Source: Candidatus Omnitrophota bacterium (GTDB lineage: Bacteria > Omnitrophota > Gorgyraeia > JACOVV01). Taken from it: 7,174 nucleotides of DNA. The DNA lies in the NCBI GenBank assembly GCA_023248175.1, contig JAHFFC010000007.1, positions 10,169 through 17,342 of the forward strand. Direction: 5' to 3'. The translations under genes were made by a program, and so were the position numbers. Below are positions 1 to 5,774 of this stretch, one piece after another. The notes beneath the pieces are model-generated. The model worked only from the letters and a program-made list of their open reading frames with translations. It made no database searches and had not been told where the DNA came from. Position 1 is the stretch's first letter. Every line of letters starts with the position of its first letter.

Positions 1-275
1 TTCGCAAAATACCAATCTCCCAATTGCGCGATGACAATCCGACGCTCCGTCCCGACGCCGGGGTCCACTATCGAAACAAAAATCGAACCTTTCGGGAAAA
101 AACGATAGGAAACTCCCAAAAGATACGCCCCCGATCGGATATCCTGCGGCGGGACTTCATGGCAAAGATCAATGACCAGCGCCTGCGGAGCAATGGAATG
201 AATAACTCCTTTAATGACTCCCACGTAATGATCCTTATGTCCAAAGTCGGTCAATAAGACAATGGCTCGTTTCAT
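1..275 (-). CDS. SAM hydroxide adenosyltransferase (DUF62 family), N-terminal part, cut by the window edge
   Basis: The first 91 residues are visible; the family is usually about 260-280 residues, so the C-terminal two thirds lie beyond the left edge. Family members hydrolyse S-adenosylmethionine to adenosine and L-methionine in the cytoplasm and are relatives of fluorinase and chlorinase. The sequence shows the typical start LLTDFG (residues 7-12) followed by YVGVMKG-like YVGVIKG (17-23), then [16 protein letters not shown] (39-54) and the signature DPGVGTERR (71-79). D71 and R78 have the spacing expected for the Asp and Arg of the Asp-Arg-His triad described for these hydrolases; the His would be outside the window. 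The ATG at 275 has AGGTGA about nine bases upstream. It is the last visible gene of the probable asd-truA-permease operon, 47 bases after the permease stop, with a palindrome in the gap. The physiological reason for SAM hydrolysis is not evident from context. Confidence 0.9.
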   Translation of the reverse strand, partial: MKRAIVLLTDFGHKDHYVGVIKGVIHSIAPQALVIDLCHEVPPQDIRSGAYLLGVSYRFFPKGSIFVSIVDPGVGTERRIVIAQLGDWYFA

Positions 276-291
276 CGCAGTCCATCACCTC

Positions 292-320
292 TGTAGGGGC
301 ACGGCCACCGTACCCCTACA
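292..320. repeat. GTAG-family palindrome, intergenic copy
   Basis: A 29-base near-perfect palindrome: TGTAGGGGCACGG, a CCA loop, then CCGTACCCCTACA. The 13-base arms pair with one mismatch (possible as G:U in RNA). It fills most of the gap between the permease stop and the SAM hydrolase start. As RNA it would form a strong hairpin, but the T-rich part that follows in the minus direction is missing, so it is not a classical terminator. It could attenuate transcription or stabilise the upstream message. It is related to the copies at 1737-1765 and 5514-5541. Confidence 0.8.
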
Positions 321-322
321 TT

Positions 323-1117
323 TTATTTCCGTTCCCTCAATCCCTCTCCTGCCAGATTAAACGCTAACACCGTCACCAAAATCGCCAATCCCGGAAACAC
401 CGTCATCCACCATGCGGCTCCGAGCGTGGCTTTTCCCTCCAGAAGCATATTCCCCCAGCTTGGCGTCGGCGGCTGAACGCCGATCCCTAAGAAACTCAAT
501 CCTGATTCTACCAGTACTGCTCCCGCCACTCCCAGAATAGCGCTCACCCAGACCGGTCCCATCGCGTTTGGAACCAGATGCTGAGTTAAAATCCAAAAGT
601 TACTCCCCCCCATGACTCTCGCCGCTTGGATAAAATCTCTTTCTTTCAAACTCAATATTTCCGCTCGGACAAGACGAGCCACCCCCATCCAGCTGGTCAA
701 TCCGATAATCACCATGATGTTGATTAAATTAGGTTCCAGCAGCGTAATCACCGCAAGGATCAAAAAGAAAGTCGGGAAACAAAGCATGATGTCATTGAAT
801 CGCATCAGTACTGCATCAATCCATCCACCGTAGTAACCTGCCACCGCGCCGATCATTAATCCCACGACTGTCGCGATACCAACCGCTACTAATCCCACCC
901 ACAGCGAGACCCGGATGCCATAGACCATCCGTGCCCAGACATCCCGTCCCAACTGATCGGTCCCCAGCCAATGCTGCACCGACGGCGGAAGAAGCGCCTG
1001 AGTGATTTGAATATCGCTGGGATGATACCGGCTGATCCATGGAGCAAAAATTGCCATGAGGATAAGAAGGGTAATGGTTGCCATGCCAACTTTTAGACTA
1101 GCATTTTTAATCTGCAT
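323..1117 (-). CDS. ABC transporter permease of the oligopeptide/dipeptide/nickel (OppC/DppC) family
   Basis: This 264-residue inner-membrane protein is slightly short for the family (about 270-300). It has an N-terminal OppC-type segment: TM1 at about residues 12-30, then LGTDQLGRDVWARMVYG (51-67). The permease core follows with helices near 69-97, 109-128, 130-148, 190-212 and 237-255. The EAA-type coupling loop that contacts the ATPase is at about 153-184 (KERDFIQAARVMGG, then HLVPN), and a C-terminal LSFLGIGVQPPTPSWG (207-222) is characteristic of DppC/OppC. The start ATG at 1117 has GGGGTGA seven bases upstream. It follows truA by 28 bases. Such permeases work as a heterodimer with an OppB/DppB partner, two ATPases and a binding protein. 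The window has none of these, and the immediate upstream gene is truA, so the partners must lie elsewhere. The transported substrate (peptide, nickel or other) cannot be told from the permease alone. Confidence 0.93.
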   Translation of the reverse strand: MQIKNASLKVGMATITLLILMAIFAPWISRYHPSDIQITQALLPPSVQHWLGTDQLGRDVWARMVYGIRVSLWVGLVAVGIATVVGLMIGAVAGYYGGWIDAVLMRFNDIMLCFPTFFLILAVITLLEPNLINIMVIIGLTSWMGVARLVRAEILSLKERDFIQAARVMGGSNFWILTQHLVPNAMGPVWVSAILGVAGAVLVESGLSFLGIGVQPPTPSWGNMLLEGKATLGAAWWMTVFPGLAILVTVLAFNLAGEGLRERK

Positions 1118-1145
1118 TTAACTTCACCCCATGAATTAAGTGATG

Positions 1146-1961
1146 CTATCTCTGCTTTTGGTAGATAATATGCAGTAGGCAGAGCCCCTTGGCGGAGATA
1201 GTAGTACCTGCTAAGGTACGATCTTTGTGAGTGAGTAACTCTTTAAAGCTCCATGGGGTTCGTTTGCCGCTTCCTACTTCCAGCAAGGTACCCACAATCG
1301 TTCGAACCATTGTATAAAGAAACCCATTTGCTGAGATTCTAAAAATCAGACGATCTTTTTTCTGGAGGATTTGCAGGCGGTATATCCTTCTCGTGGAAAG
1401 GGATGGTCTTATTTTGGGTATTTTGGGGACTGTCCCCGAATGGGGACTGTCCCCATTTTTGCTCTTGCCTTGAAACGACGCAAAGTCATGGGTTCCCACC
1501 AAATATTTGGCCGCCTGCCTCATGGAGCTGACGTTCAGAGGATGAGGATAGTGATAAACAAAGAAACGTTCCTGCGGTAAGACTTGATTCGTACGGATAA
1601 TAGTATAACGATAGAGTTTCTTCTTTGCATTGTATTGAGCATGAAAATCGAGAGGCGCTTTCTCAATTTTCAAGACCCGAATATCGCAAGGAAGAAGACC
1701 GTTCAATCCTTTTAAGAGAATTTCACGAATGTCTTCGTAGGGACGGGTTTCAAACCTGCCCCTACATTTAAAATTCGCCACCTGCCCTAACGCATGAACT
1801 CCTGCATCGGTCCGGCTGGCGCCGATCAGGTGAACTTTCTCTTGTAGAATCCGATGAAGGACTTTCTCAATGGTTTCCTGAACCGTCGGGGCGTTTTTCT
1901 GAACCTGCCAACCGGCATAATGGGTTCCATCGTAGGCGATGGTGAGTTTGAAGTTTTGCAT
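1146..1961 (-). CDS. truA: tRNA pseudouridine(38-40) synthase TruA, carrying two repeat-encoded insertions
   Basis: TruA converts uridine to pseudouridine at positions 38-40 of the tRNA anticodon arm. From the chosen ATG the protein has 271 residues. Visible motifs are LTIAYDGTHYAGWQ (6-19), the catalytic segment GASRTDAGVHALGQVANF (47-64) with catalytic Asp52, LNGLLP (86-91), GTHDFASFQ (156-164) and the C-terminal ANGFLYTMVRTIVGTLLEVG (211-230). An ORF opening with GTG at 1979 would add six residues, but ATG 1961 has AGGGGGGA seven bases upstream and fits the family start, so I prefer it. Two stretches are foreign to the family. Residues 66-75 (CRGRFETRPY) are encoded exactly by a GTAG palindrome. 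Residues 170-179 (GDSPHSGTVP) are encoded exactly by a double GGGGAC palindrome, inside a loop about 15 residues longer than usual. The frame stays open and all core motifs remain, so the gene is probably functional. It lies 24 bases after asd. Confidence 0.94.
   Translation of the reverse strand: MQNFKLTIAYDGTHYAGWQVQKNAPTVQETIEKVLHRILQEKVHLIGASRTDAGVHALGQVANFKCRGRFETRPYEDIREILLKGLNGLLPCDIRVLKIEKAPLDFHAQYNAKKKLYRYTIIRTNQVLPQERFFVYHYPHPLNVSSMRQAAKYLVGTHDFASFQGKSKNGDSPHSGTVPKIPKIRPSLSTRRIYRLQILQKKDRLIFRISANGFLYTMVRTIVGTLLEVGSGKRTPWSFKELLTHKDRTLAGTTISAKGLCLLHIIYQKQR
1425..1454. repeat. Double GGGGAC palindrome inside truA
   Basis: Two identical 13-base units, GGGGACTGTCCCC at 1425-1437 and 1442-1454, are separated by GAAT. 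Each is a palindrome apart from its centre, and the two can also pair with each other. The total of 30 bases is ten codons, residues 170-179 of TruA. The element is bracketed by ATTTT at 1420-1424 and 1455-1459, a possible target duplication, with a further copy of the same motif (TTATTTTGGG) starting at 1409. It shares the GGGGAC/GTCCCC core with the inverted repeats around the RAYT transposase. Confidence 0.8.
1737..1765. repeat. GTAG-family palindrome inside truA
   Basis: The 14-base arms GTAGGGACGGGTTT (1737-1750) and AAACCTGCCCCTAC (1752-1765) pair at 12 of 14 positions around a single C. With the flanking base at 1766, the element covers exactly codons 66-75 of TruA. Read on the minus strand it begins TGTAGGGGC and ends GTCCCTACG, the same asymmetric ends as the copy in the ETF-QO gene read on the plus strand. 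That makes common descent more likely than chance. Confidence 0.82.
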
Positions 1962-1968
1962 CAACAAA

Positions 1969-1976
1969 TCCCCCCT
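1969..1976 (-). promoter_or_regulatory. Ribosome binding site deciding the truA start
   Basis: The minus strand reads AGGGGGGA, ending seven bases before the ATG at 1961. The alternative GTG at 1979 lies upstream of this site and has no comparable site at the right distance. The choice is therefore the 271-residue form, starting MQNFK. Confidence 0.6.
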
Positions 1977-1985
1977 CACCCGTGG

Positions 1986-3011
1986 TTACTGCTTTATTAG
2001 TATCTCCGCAATCTGAACTGCATTCAACGCGGCCCCTTTGCGTAGATTATCAGAAACAATCCAAAAATTGAGTCCGTTAGGAATGGTATGATCTTCGCGA
2101 ATTCTGCCGATAAAAACCGCATCTTCTCCAGCGGCATTGATCGGCATGGGGTATAGTAATCGGGTTGGATCATCTATGATTTTCACACCAGGCGCTTGAC
2201 TCAGGAGACGTCGAGCTTCATTAGCGGTTAATTTCTTTTCAGTCTCGATATTCACTGACTCCGAATGCGCACAGAAAACTGGAACACGTACACACGTTGC
2301 AGTCACTTTGATGGCATCATCCCCCATGATCTTTTGGGTCTCTTTGATCATTTTGATCTCTTCTTTGGTGTAGCCACCCTCCACAAAAACATCAATTTGC
2401 GGAATCAGATTAAATGCAAAGTGGGACGCTTCTTTGGAACGATACCGTTTCCAGCTCTGCGCCAGAACGGAAAAATCACGCAGTGCCTCTTTGGACTGGT
2501 CCACGAGTTTTTGGATCTTCTGAGCCCCCGCTCCGGAGACAGATTGATAAGTAGAAACAATGATTCTTTTAATACGAGCCGCATCGTGTAGCGGCTTTAA
2601 TGCCACAACCATTTGGATGGTCGAGCAATTGGGATTGGCGATAATTCCTTTGTGTTCCTTAATTTTATGAGAATTTACTTCTGGCACCACCAACGGAACG
2701 TCAGGGTCCATGCGGAAATGGCTGGTATTATCCACGACCACGGCTCCGCTTTTAACGGCAATTGGAGCGTATTCCTTGCTGACAACAGCACCGGCACTGA
2801 AAAGGGCAATCTGGATTCCCCTAAAGGAATCTTTATTGAGAATAGTGACAAGAATTTCTTTCCCGTTAAAACGGACAGAGCGTCCCTGTGATCGTTCAGA
2901 AGCGAGCGGACGCAGTTCTGCCACCGGGAATTTTCTCTCCTTGAGAATCCTCAGCATTTCCTGGCCGACAGCACCAGTGACGCCAACGATTGCAATGTTG
3001 ACTTTTTCCAT
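1986..3011 (-). CDS. asd: Aspartate-semialdehyde dehydrogenase
   Basis: Asd reduces L-aspartyl-4-phosphate to L-aspartate-4-semialdehyde with NADPH in the cytoplasm. This is the branch point to lysine/diaminopimelate, threonine and methionine. The protein has 341 residues from the chosen start, the normal family length. Visible are the dinucleotide-binding loop GVTGAVGQ (10-17), SAGAVVSKEYAP (72-83), NPNCSTIQ (127-134... start at 126-127) with the catalytic Cys129, SVSGAGAQ (157-164), NLIPQIDVF (201-209), RVPVFCAHSESVN (242-254) with the catalytic His249, and SDNLRKGAALNAVQIAE near the C-terminus. The ATG at 3011 has AGGAAAGG eight bases upstream. An in-frame ATG at 3035 would add MTAGKVER but has a weaker site. 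It is the first gene of the probable operon, with truA 24 bases downstream. No confident promoter box was found upstream; a pair of direct TGATAAC repeats lies at 3073-3088. Confidence 0.96.
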   Translation of the reverse strand: MEKVNIAIVGVTGAVGQEMLRILKERKFPVAELRPLASERSQGRSVRFNGKEILVTILNKDSFRGIQIALFSAGAVVSKEYAPIAVKSGAVVVDNTSHFRMDPDVPLVVPEVNSHKIKEHKGIIANPNCSTIQMVVALKPLHDAARIKRIIVSTYQSVSGAGAQKIQKLVDQSKEALRDFSVLAQSWKRYRSKEASHFAFNLIPQIDVFVEGGYTKEEIKMIKETQKIMGDDAIKVTATCVRVPVFCAHSESVNIETEKKLTANEARRLLSQAPGVKIIDDPTRLLYPMPINAAGEDAVFIGRIREDHTIPNGLNFWIVSDNLRKGAALNAVQIAEILIKQ

Positions 3012-3096
3012 GCGCTCAACCTTTCCTGCTGTCATCCCGAACGAGCGATTCCCAGAAATTCCCCACGTTGACTGATAACGTTGATAACCCTAAAAT

Positions 3097-3117
3097 TCCC
3101 CTTTTGAAAAAGGGGGA
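3097..3117. repeat. C-rich hairpin repeat, copy upstream of asd
   Basis: TCCCCTTTT, a short G/A loop, then AAAAGGGGGA form an inverted repeat with about eight pairs. It resembles the hairpin at 5829-5849 and, like it, is followed by an AAATC/TCCC-type tail (near 3128-3140, here degraded). Lying upstream of asd on the minus strand, it could terminate transcription arriving from the right, but no U-run follows directly. Confidence 0.55.
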
Positions 3118-3180
3118 GTTAGAGAGTCAAATCTCCCTCCTTCGACCTCGCCGAGATATTCCAGCATCATCGAGCAAGCC

Positions 3181-3342
3181 ATGATTGCTGCCATTGGTTT
3201 TGCGGTTATTGTATACAAGAAATGGAAAGAATTGCAAGGAGAAAACCTTCACTCCAGAAGGATGCAAAGAGATGGAAGAGACCCCCTCAGGAATTGGGCA
3301 GGAATTGGGGACGTCCAAGAAGGGGACACCCTTGCCCTATAG
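3181..3342 (+). pseudogene. Possible small membrane-protein ORF or gene remnant ending in the REP repeat
   Basis: A 53-codon plus-strand frame begins with MIAAIGFAVIVYKKWKEL: one hydrophobic helix followed by Lys and Arg, as in a single-pass membrane protein with a cytoplasmic tail. The frame stays open upstream of the ATG back to at least 3118. The last residues (GDVQEGDTLAL) are encoded by the 27-bp REP-like repeat and its edge, after which comes TAG. There is no recognisable ribosome binding site and I know no family match. It may be a fragment of a longer gene truncated by insertion of the RAYT unit, or chance. It is the only plus-strand candidate in the window. Confidence 0.22.
3307..3333 (+). 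repeat. REP-like repeat, left flank of the RAYT unit
   Basis: These 27 bases start GGGGACGTCC and end GGGGACACCCTT. They are the exact reverse complement of 4061-4087. Each copy can fold into an imperfect hairpin: GGG/CCC, an internal AC/A mismatch, GTCC/GGAC, and a seven-base loop. An interrupted stem of this type is typical of REP sequences recognised by RAYT proteins. Confidence 0.82.
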
Positions 3343-3373
3343 AGCGTACCAATTTTTGGCGAAATTTAAAAAA

Positions 3374-3964
3374 TCAGACCAAGCGACTCCACTGTTGATC
3401 TAACAGCTTGTCATAAGGATTAGCTAGTGCGACAAACTCCCGATAAGCCCTTCTTTTTTTGTTGGTATATTTGCCAAAAGATTCGTAGAGTAAATCGGGT
3501 GTTATCAGTGATGACTGTTTTCCATAAGCGTAATAATGATAACTACTCCAAGAATATTGAGCTAAATCTGCTACCATCTTGGCTCGAAGAGGATTTTGTT
3601 CAATGTACCGTCCACAAGCGAGTAAGTAATTATCATCCTGAATAAGAAGATTTTTGAACCTGCCCTGCCAAAGATGGCCGAAGTAATCGTATTTCTTCTT
3701 ATAATACTGGCAATACGATTGGTTGAGACCTTGCATGATTTTCGCTAAGTGCTCTGCTTTAATAATTTTTGCTAGGATGTGGAAGTGATTATCCATCAAT
3801 ACATAATGGTAGATTTGCCAGGGATAACGCTCTAGATATCTTTGCATAAGAGAAAGAAACTTGTAGAAGTCTTGGTTGTCTTGGAAAACATTCCGCTTAT
3901 TATTGCCTCGGCCAAAGATGTGATGATACGAATTGTCATAGACTTTTCTTGCGATTCGGGGCAT
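3374..3964 (-). CDS. REP-associated tyrosine transposase (RAYT), Y1/HuH family
   Basis: This 196-residue protein of the IS200-like Y1 transposase superfamily belongs to the single-copy domesticated RAYT group, thought to nick and join single-stranded REP hairpins. Visible are the family start PRIARKVYDNSYHHIFGRGNN (2-22, spanning the usual HH..RG segment), the metal-binding HuH motif in MDNHFHIL (57-64, His60 and His62), the Tyr-rich helix around NQSYCQYYKKKY (81-92) that should hold the nucleophilic Tyr (84, 87 or 88), and GHLWQGRFKN (96-105). RYIEQNPLRAKMV (119-131) and SWSSYHYY (138-145) complete the family pattern. The gene looks intact. AAGGAGG lies about eight bases before the ATG, the best Shine-Dalgarno in the window. 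Perfect 27-bp inverted repeats lie 40 bases after the stop and about 97 bases before the start, as expected of a RAYT with its REPs. It separates asd from the ETF-QO gene. It was probably acquired horizontally, and no passenger gene is present. Confidence 0.94.
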   Translation of the reverse strand: MPRIARKVYDNSYHHIFGRGNNKRNVFQDNQDFYKFLSLMQRYLERYPWQIYHYVLMDNHFHILAKIIKAEHLAKIMQGLNQSYCQYYKKKYDYFGHLWQGRFKNLLIQDDNYLLACGRYIEQNPLRAKMVADLAQYSWSSYHYYAYGKQSSLITPDLLYESFGKYTNKKRRAYREFVALANPYDKLLDQQWSRLV

Positions 3965-4020
3965 AAGGGAGTCCTCCTTCTATTTCATAAGACGGTCTGA
4001 GGGAAGCAATTCTTTCAAAA

Positions 4021-4044
4021 AATCTTCAATTTGATGATTTTTTT
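4021..4044. terminator. Weak A/T-rich hairpin with T-run between ETF-QO and RAYT
   Basis: AATCTTC (4021-4027) and GATGATT (4033-4039) pair at six of seven positions around AATTT. T-runs follow on both strands (4040-4044 on plus, 4020-4017 as T on minus). It could end ETF-QO transcription before the RAYT gene. The stem is weak, so this is tentative. Confidence 0.3.
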
Positions 4045-4060
4045 AGGTGAGAGCAGAGGG

Positions 4061-4087
4061 AAGGGTGTCCCCTTCTTGGACGTCCCC
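4061..4087 (-). repeat. REP-like repeat, right flank of the RAYT unit
   Basis: This is the exact reverse complement of 3307-3333. It starts eight bases after the ETF-QO stop codon. The intervening minus-strand bases add CCCCCTTC before GGGG, making a further small C-UUCG-G type hairpin (4084-4095) that could protect the 3' end of the ETF-QO message. Confidence 0.82.
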
Positions 4088-4095
4088 GAAGGGGG

Positions 4096-5766
4096 CTACA
4101 TCTCTAGATAACTTGGGCCGCCGCTACCTTCAGGAGGAACCCAGGTGATAATTCCGTAGGGATCTTTGATGTCGCAGGTTTTGCAGTGGACACAGTTGGC
4201 AGCGTTGATCTGCAGATGCAGGCCCAGTTTTGGATCCTCAACCATTTCATAGACATTCGCCGGGCAGAAATGTTGACAGGGATTGCCGTATTCTTCCCGA
4301 CAGCGAGTATGACAGATGTTAGTGTCCGCCACGACCAAATGGCACGGCTGGTTTTCTTCGTGTTGCGTGCCGGAATGGAACACGTCGGTTGTTTTAGTAA
4401 AAGTCAGTTTGTCGTCTCCTTGGAAAGCGAGCTCTGCCGTCGGAACAAGTTCGTCCGGTTTCTTTGTCAGTTTGCGGTATTGCTCATGATCGGCTTTGCA
4501 TGCCCGGCGAGCCACCATGCCGCGGCCGTTGGTTACCATCTGAAGCGCAGTATCGAAGAGCCCATACCAAAGTCCATGTTCAAACGCCTGATGGAAATTA
4601 CGGACTCTCCAAAGTTCTTTCTTAATCCAGCTCTGTTCAACTCTTTCCTCAAACCGCCGGAGCATCTTCGCCGAAAAATCATTCGCTTGCAGCGCCTCAA
4701 ACGTTGTTTCGGCCGCCAACATTCCTGATTTCATCGCCAAATGAATCCCTTTCAGCCGCTGGGAATTCAAGAAGGATGCGTTGTCACCGACGATCATGAA
4801 CCCATCTCCCCAATAACGAGGCATGGAGAAATAGCCTCCTTCGGGAATGGCTTTGGCACCGTAATTCTGCATTGTACCTCCTTCTAACATTGAGGTAATG
4901 GCGGGATGTTTTTTGTATTTCTGGAAAACCTTATGCGGGTCAATATGGGGACAGGAGTAACTGAGTCCAGTGACAAAGCCGATCGAAACTAAATTCTCTC
5001 CATAGTGGTAAATGAACCCGCCGCCGAAAGTATGAGAACTGAGGGGATACCCTAGTGTGTGAATCACCAAACCTTTTTTAAACTTTTCCGGACGGATTTT
5101 CCAAATTTCTTTAATGCCGGTGGAGTAAGTTTGTGGATTTTTCCCTTCGTCTAAGTGAAGATGATCAACCAAAGTTTTTGTCAGAGAGCCGCGAACTCCC
5201 TCGGCAAGAATCGTCACTTTTGTTTTTAAGTCGATTCCCGGCTGGAAATTCGGCTTAGGTTGGCCGTATTTATCAATGCCTTTATCACCCATGCGGACAC
5301 CGGTGACGCGGTCTCCATCGTACAACAATTCCTGTCCAGGAAATCCAAGAAAAAGATCCACTCCTTCCTTTTGAACAAGAGGCCCCAGCCATTGCACTAA
5401 CTGACTGAGGGAAATAATGTAATTTCCTTTATTATGAAGCGGGGGAGGAATTGGCAGATTCCATTTCTTTCGATCAGTCATGAACCAGAATTCATCACCA
5501 GACACTGGGGTTTGTAGGGGCGAAGCGTGCCTCGTCCCTACGTTGGTTGCCAATTCCGGAATCAATTCAAAGAGTCCTTTCGGATCAATCACAGCTCCGG
5601 AGAGAATATGAGCTCCCAACACAGGTGCTTTTTCGACGATGGCGATTTGGGCTTTGCGGTTAGATTTTTTGAGAAGCTGTGAAAGATGATAAGCGCAAGC
5701 CAGTCCTCCCGGTCCGGCACCCACGATGAGAACATCAACTTCTAAACTTTCTCGTTGGTCTGCCAT
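4096..5766 (-). CDS. Electron transfer flavoprotein:ubiquinone (quinone) oxidoreductase
   Basis: ETF-QO takes electrons from reduced ETF (from acyl-CoA and related dehydrogenases) and passes them through FAD and a 4Fe-4S cluster to membrane quinone. The 556 residues match the family (about 550). Visible are the FAD loop VDVLIVGAGPGG (10-21), the family signature GAHILSGAVIDP (51-62), PPPLHNKGNYIISL (107-120), LAEGVRGSLTK (187-197), GGGFIYHYGENLVSIGFV (248-265), the second FAD segment GDNASFLNSQRLKGIHLAMKSG (327-348, here listed by ends), and the C-terminal ferredoxin-like domain. Its NCVHCKTCDIKDP (524-536) supplies Cys525, 528 and 531, with Cys501 of FCPANVYE as the fourth ligand. Three more Cys (485, 489, 497) precede it. 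Residues 76-85 (VGTRHASPLQ) are encoded by a GTAG palindrome. The ATG at 5766 fits the family start; a TTG at 5784 is the only upstream alternative, and neither has a good Shine-Dalgarno. ETF genes are not in the window. Confidence 0.96.
   Translation of the reverse strand: MADQRESLEVDVLIVGAGPGGLACAYHLSQLLKKSNRKAQIAIVEKAPVLGAHILSGAVIDPKGLFELIPELATNVGTRHASPLQTPVSGDEFWFMTDRKKWNLPIPPPLHNKGNYIISLSQLVQWLGPLVQKEGVDLFLGFPGQELLYDGDRVTGVRMGDKGIDKYGQPKPNFQPGIDLKTKVTILAEGVRGSLTKTLVDHLHLDEGKNPQTYSTGIKEIWKIRPEKFKKGLVIHTLGYPLSSHTFGGGFIYHYGENLVSIGFVTGLSYSCPHIDPHKVFQKYKKHPAITSMLEGGTMQNYGAKAIPEGGYFSMPRYWGDGFMIVGDNASFLNSQRLKGIHLAMKSGMLAAETTFEALQANDFSAKMLRRFEERVEQSWIKKELWRVRNFHQAFEHGLWYGLFDTALQMVTNGRGMVARRACKADHEQYRKLTKKPDELVPTAELAFQGDDKLTFTKTTDVFHSGTQHEENQPCHLVVADTNICHTRCREEYGNPCQHFCPANVYEMVEDPKLGLHLQINAANCVHCKTCDIKDPYGIITWVPPEGSGGPSYLEM
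5514..5541. repeat. GTAG-family palindrome inside the ETF-QO gene
   Basis: The arms GTAGGGGCGAAGC (5514-5526) and GCCTCGTCCCTAC (5529-5541) pair at 11 of 13 positions around GT. The element encodes residues 76 to 84 and part of 85 of ETF-QO, just before the conserved PLxTPV segment, in a region about five residues longer than I expect for the family. It lies in the opposite orientation to the truA copy relative to its gene, and in a different reading phase, yet opens no stop codon. Confidence 0.82.
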
Positions 5767-5774
5767 TAGCAAAC

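Larger units (their letters stand above)
3012..3373. other. Gene-poor stretch between asd and the RAYT gene
   Basis: These 362 bases hold no confident gene. From left to right they contain the asd leader and RBS, two direct TGATAAC repeats at 3073-3079 and 3082-3088 (nine-base period, possible operator, weak), a C-rich hairpin at 3097-3117, a possible small membrane ORF on the plus strand (3181-3342), and the left 27-bp inverted repeat of the RAYT unit (3307-3333). Just before that repeat GGAATTGGG occurs twice (3290 and 3301). The stretch between 3141 and 3306 may be a remnant of a gene broken by arrival of the element; this is inference. Confidence 0.5.

Noticed and set aside
24..257. 77-residue plus-strand frame at the left end
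   Set aside because: The minus strand here encodes the conserved N-terminus of the SAM hydroxide adenosyltransferase, including DPGVGTERR.
2420..2470. Possible insertion in Asd around residues 181-197 (SWKRYRSKEASH)
   Set aside because: The segment is in a naturally variable stretch of Asd, its length is normal, and no clear palindrome is present at the DNA level.
2265..3075. Three overlapping plus-strand frames opposite asd
   Set aside because: asd shows complete catalytic motifs on the minus strand. The plus-strand frames lack family features and a ribosome binding site.
3127..3318. 63-residue minus-strand frame between asd and the RAYT gene
   Set aside because: It starts in the REP-like repeat, ends in the C-rich repeat tail, and has no convincing protein character.
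3290..4100. Reading the repeats around 3307 and 4061 as a CRISPR array
   Set aside because: There are only two copies, in inverted orientation and about 730 bases apart, with a transposase gene between them.
4186..4728. 180-residue plus-strand frame opposite the ETF-QO gene
   Set aside because: It is a shadow of a gene with clear family motifs on the other strand. It has no recognisable domain and its Cys/Phe-rich composition reflects the antisense of the ferredoxin part.
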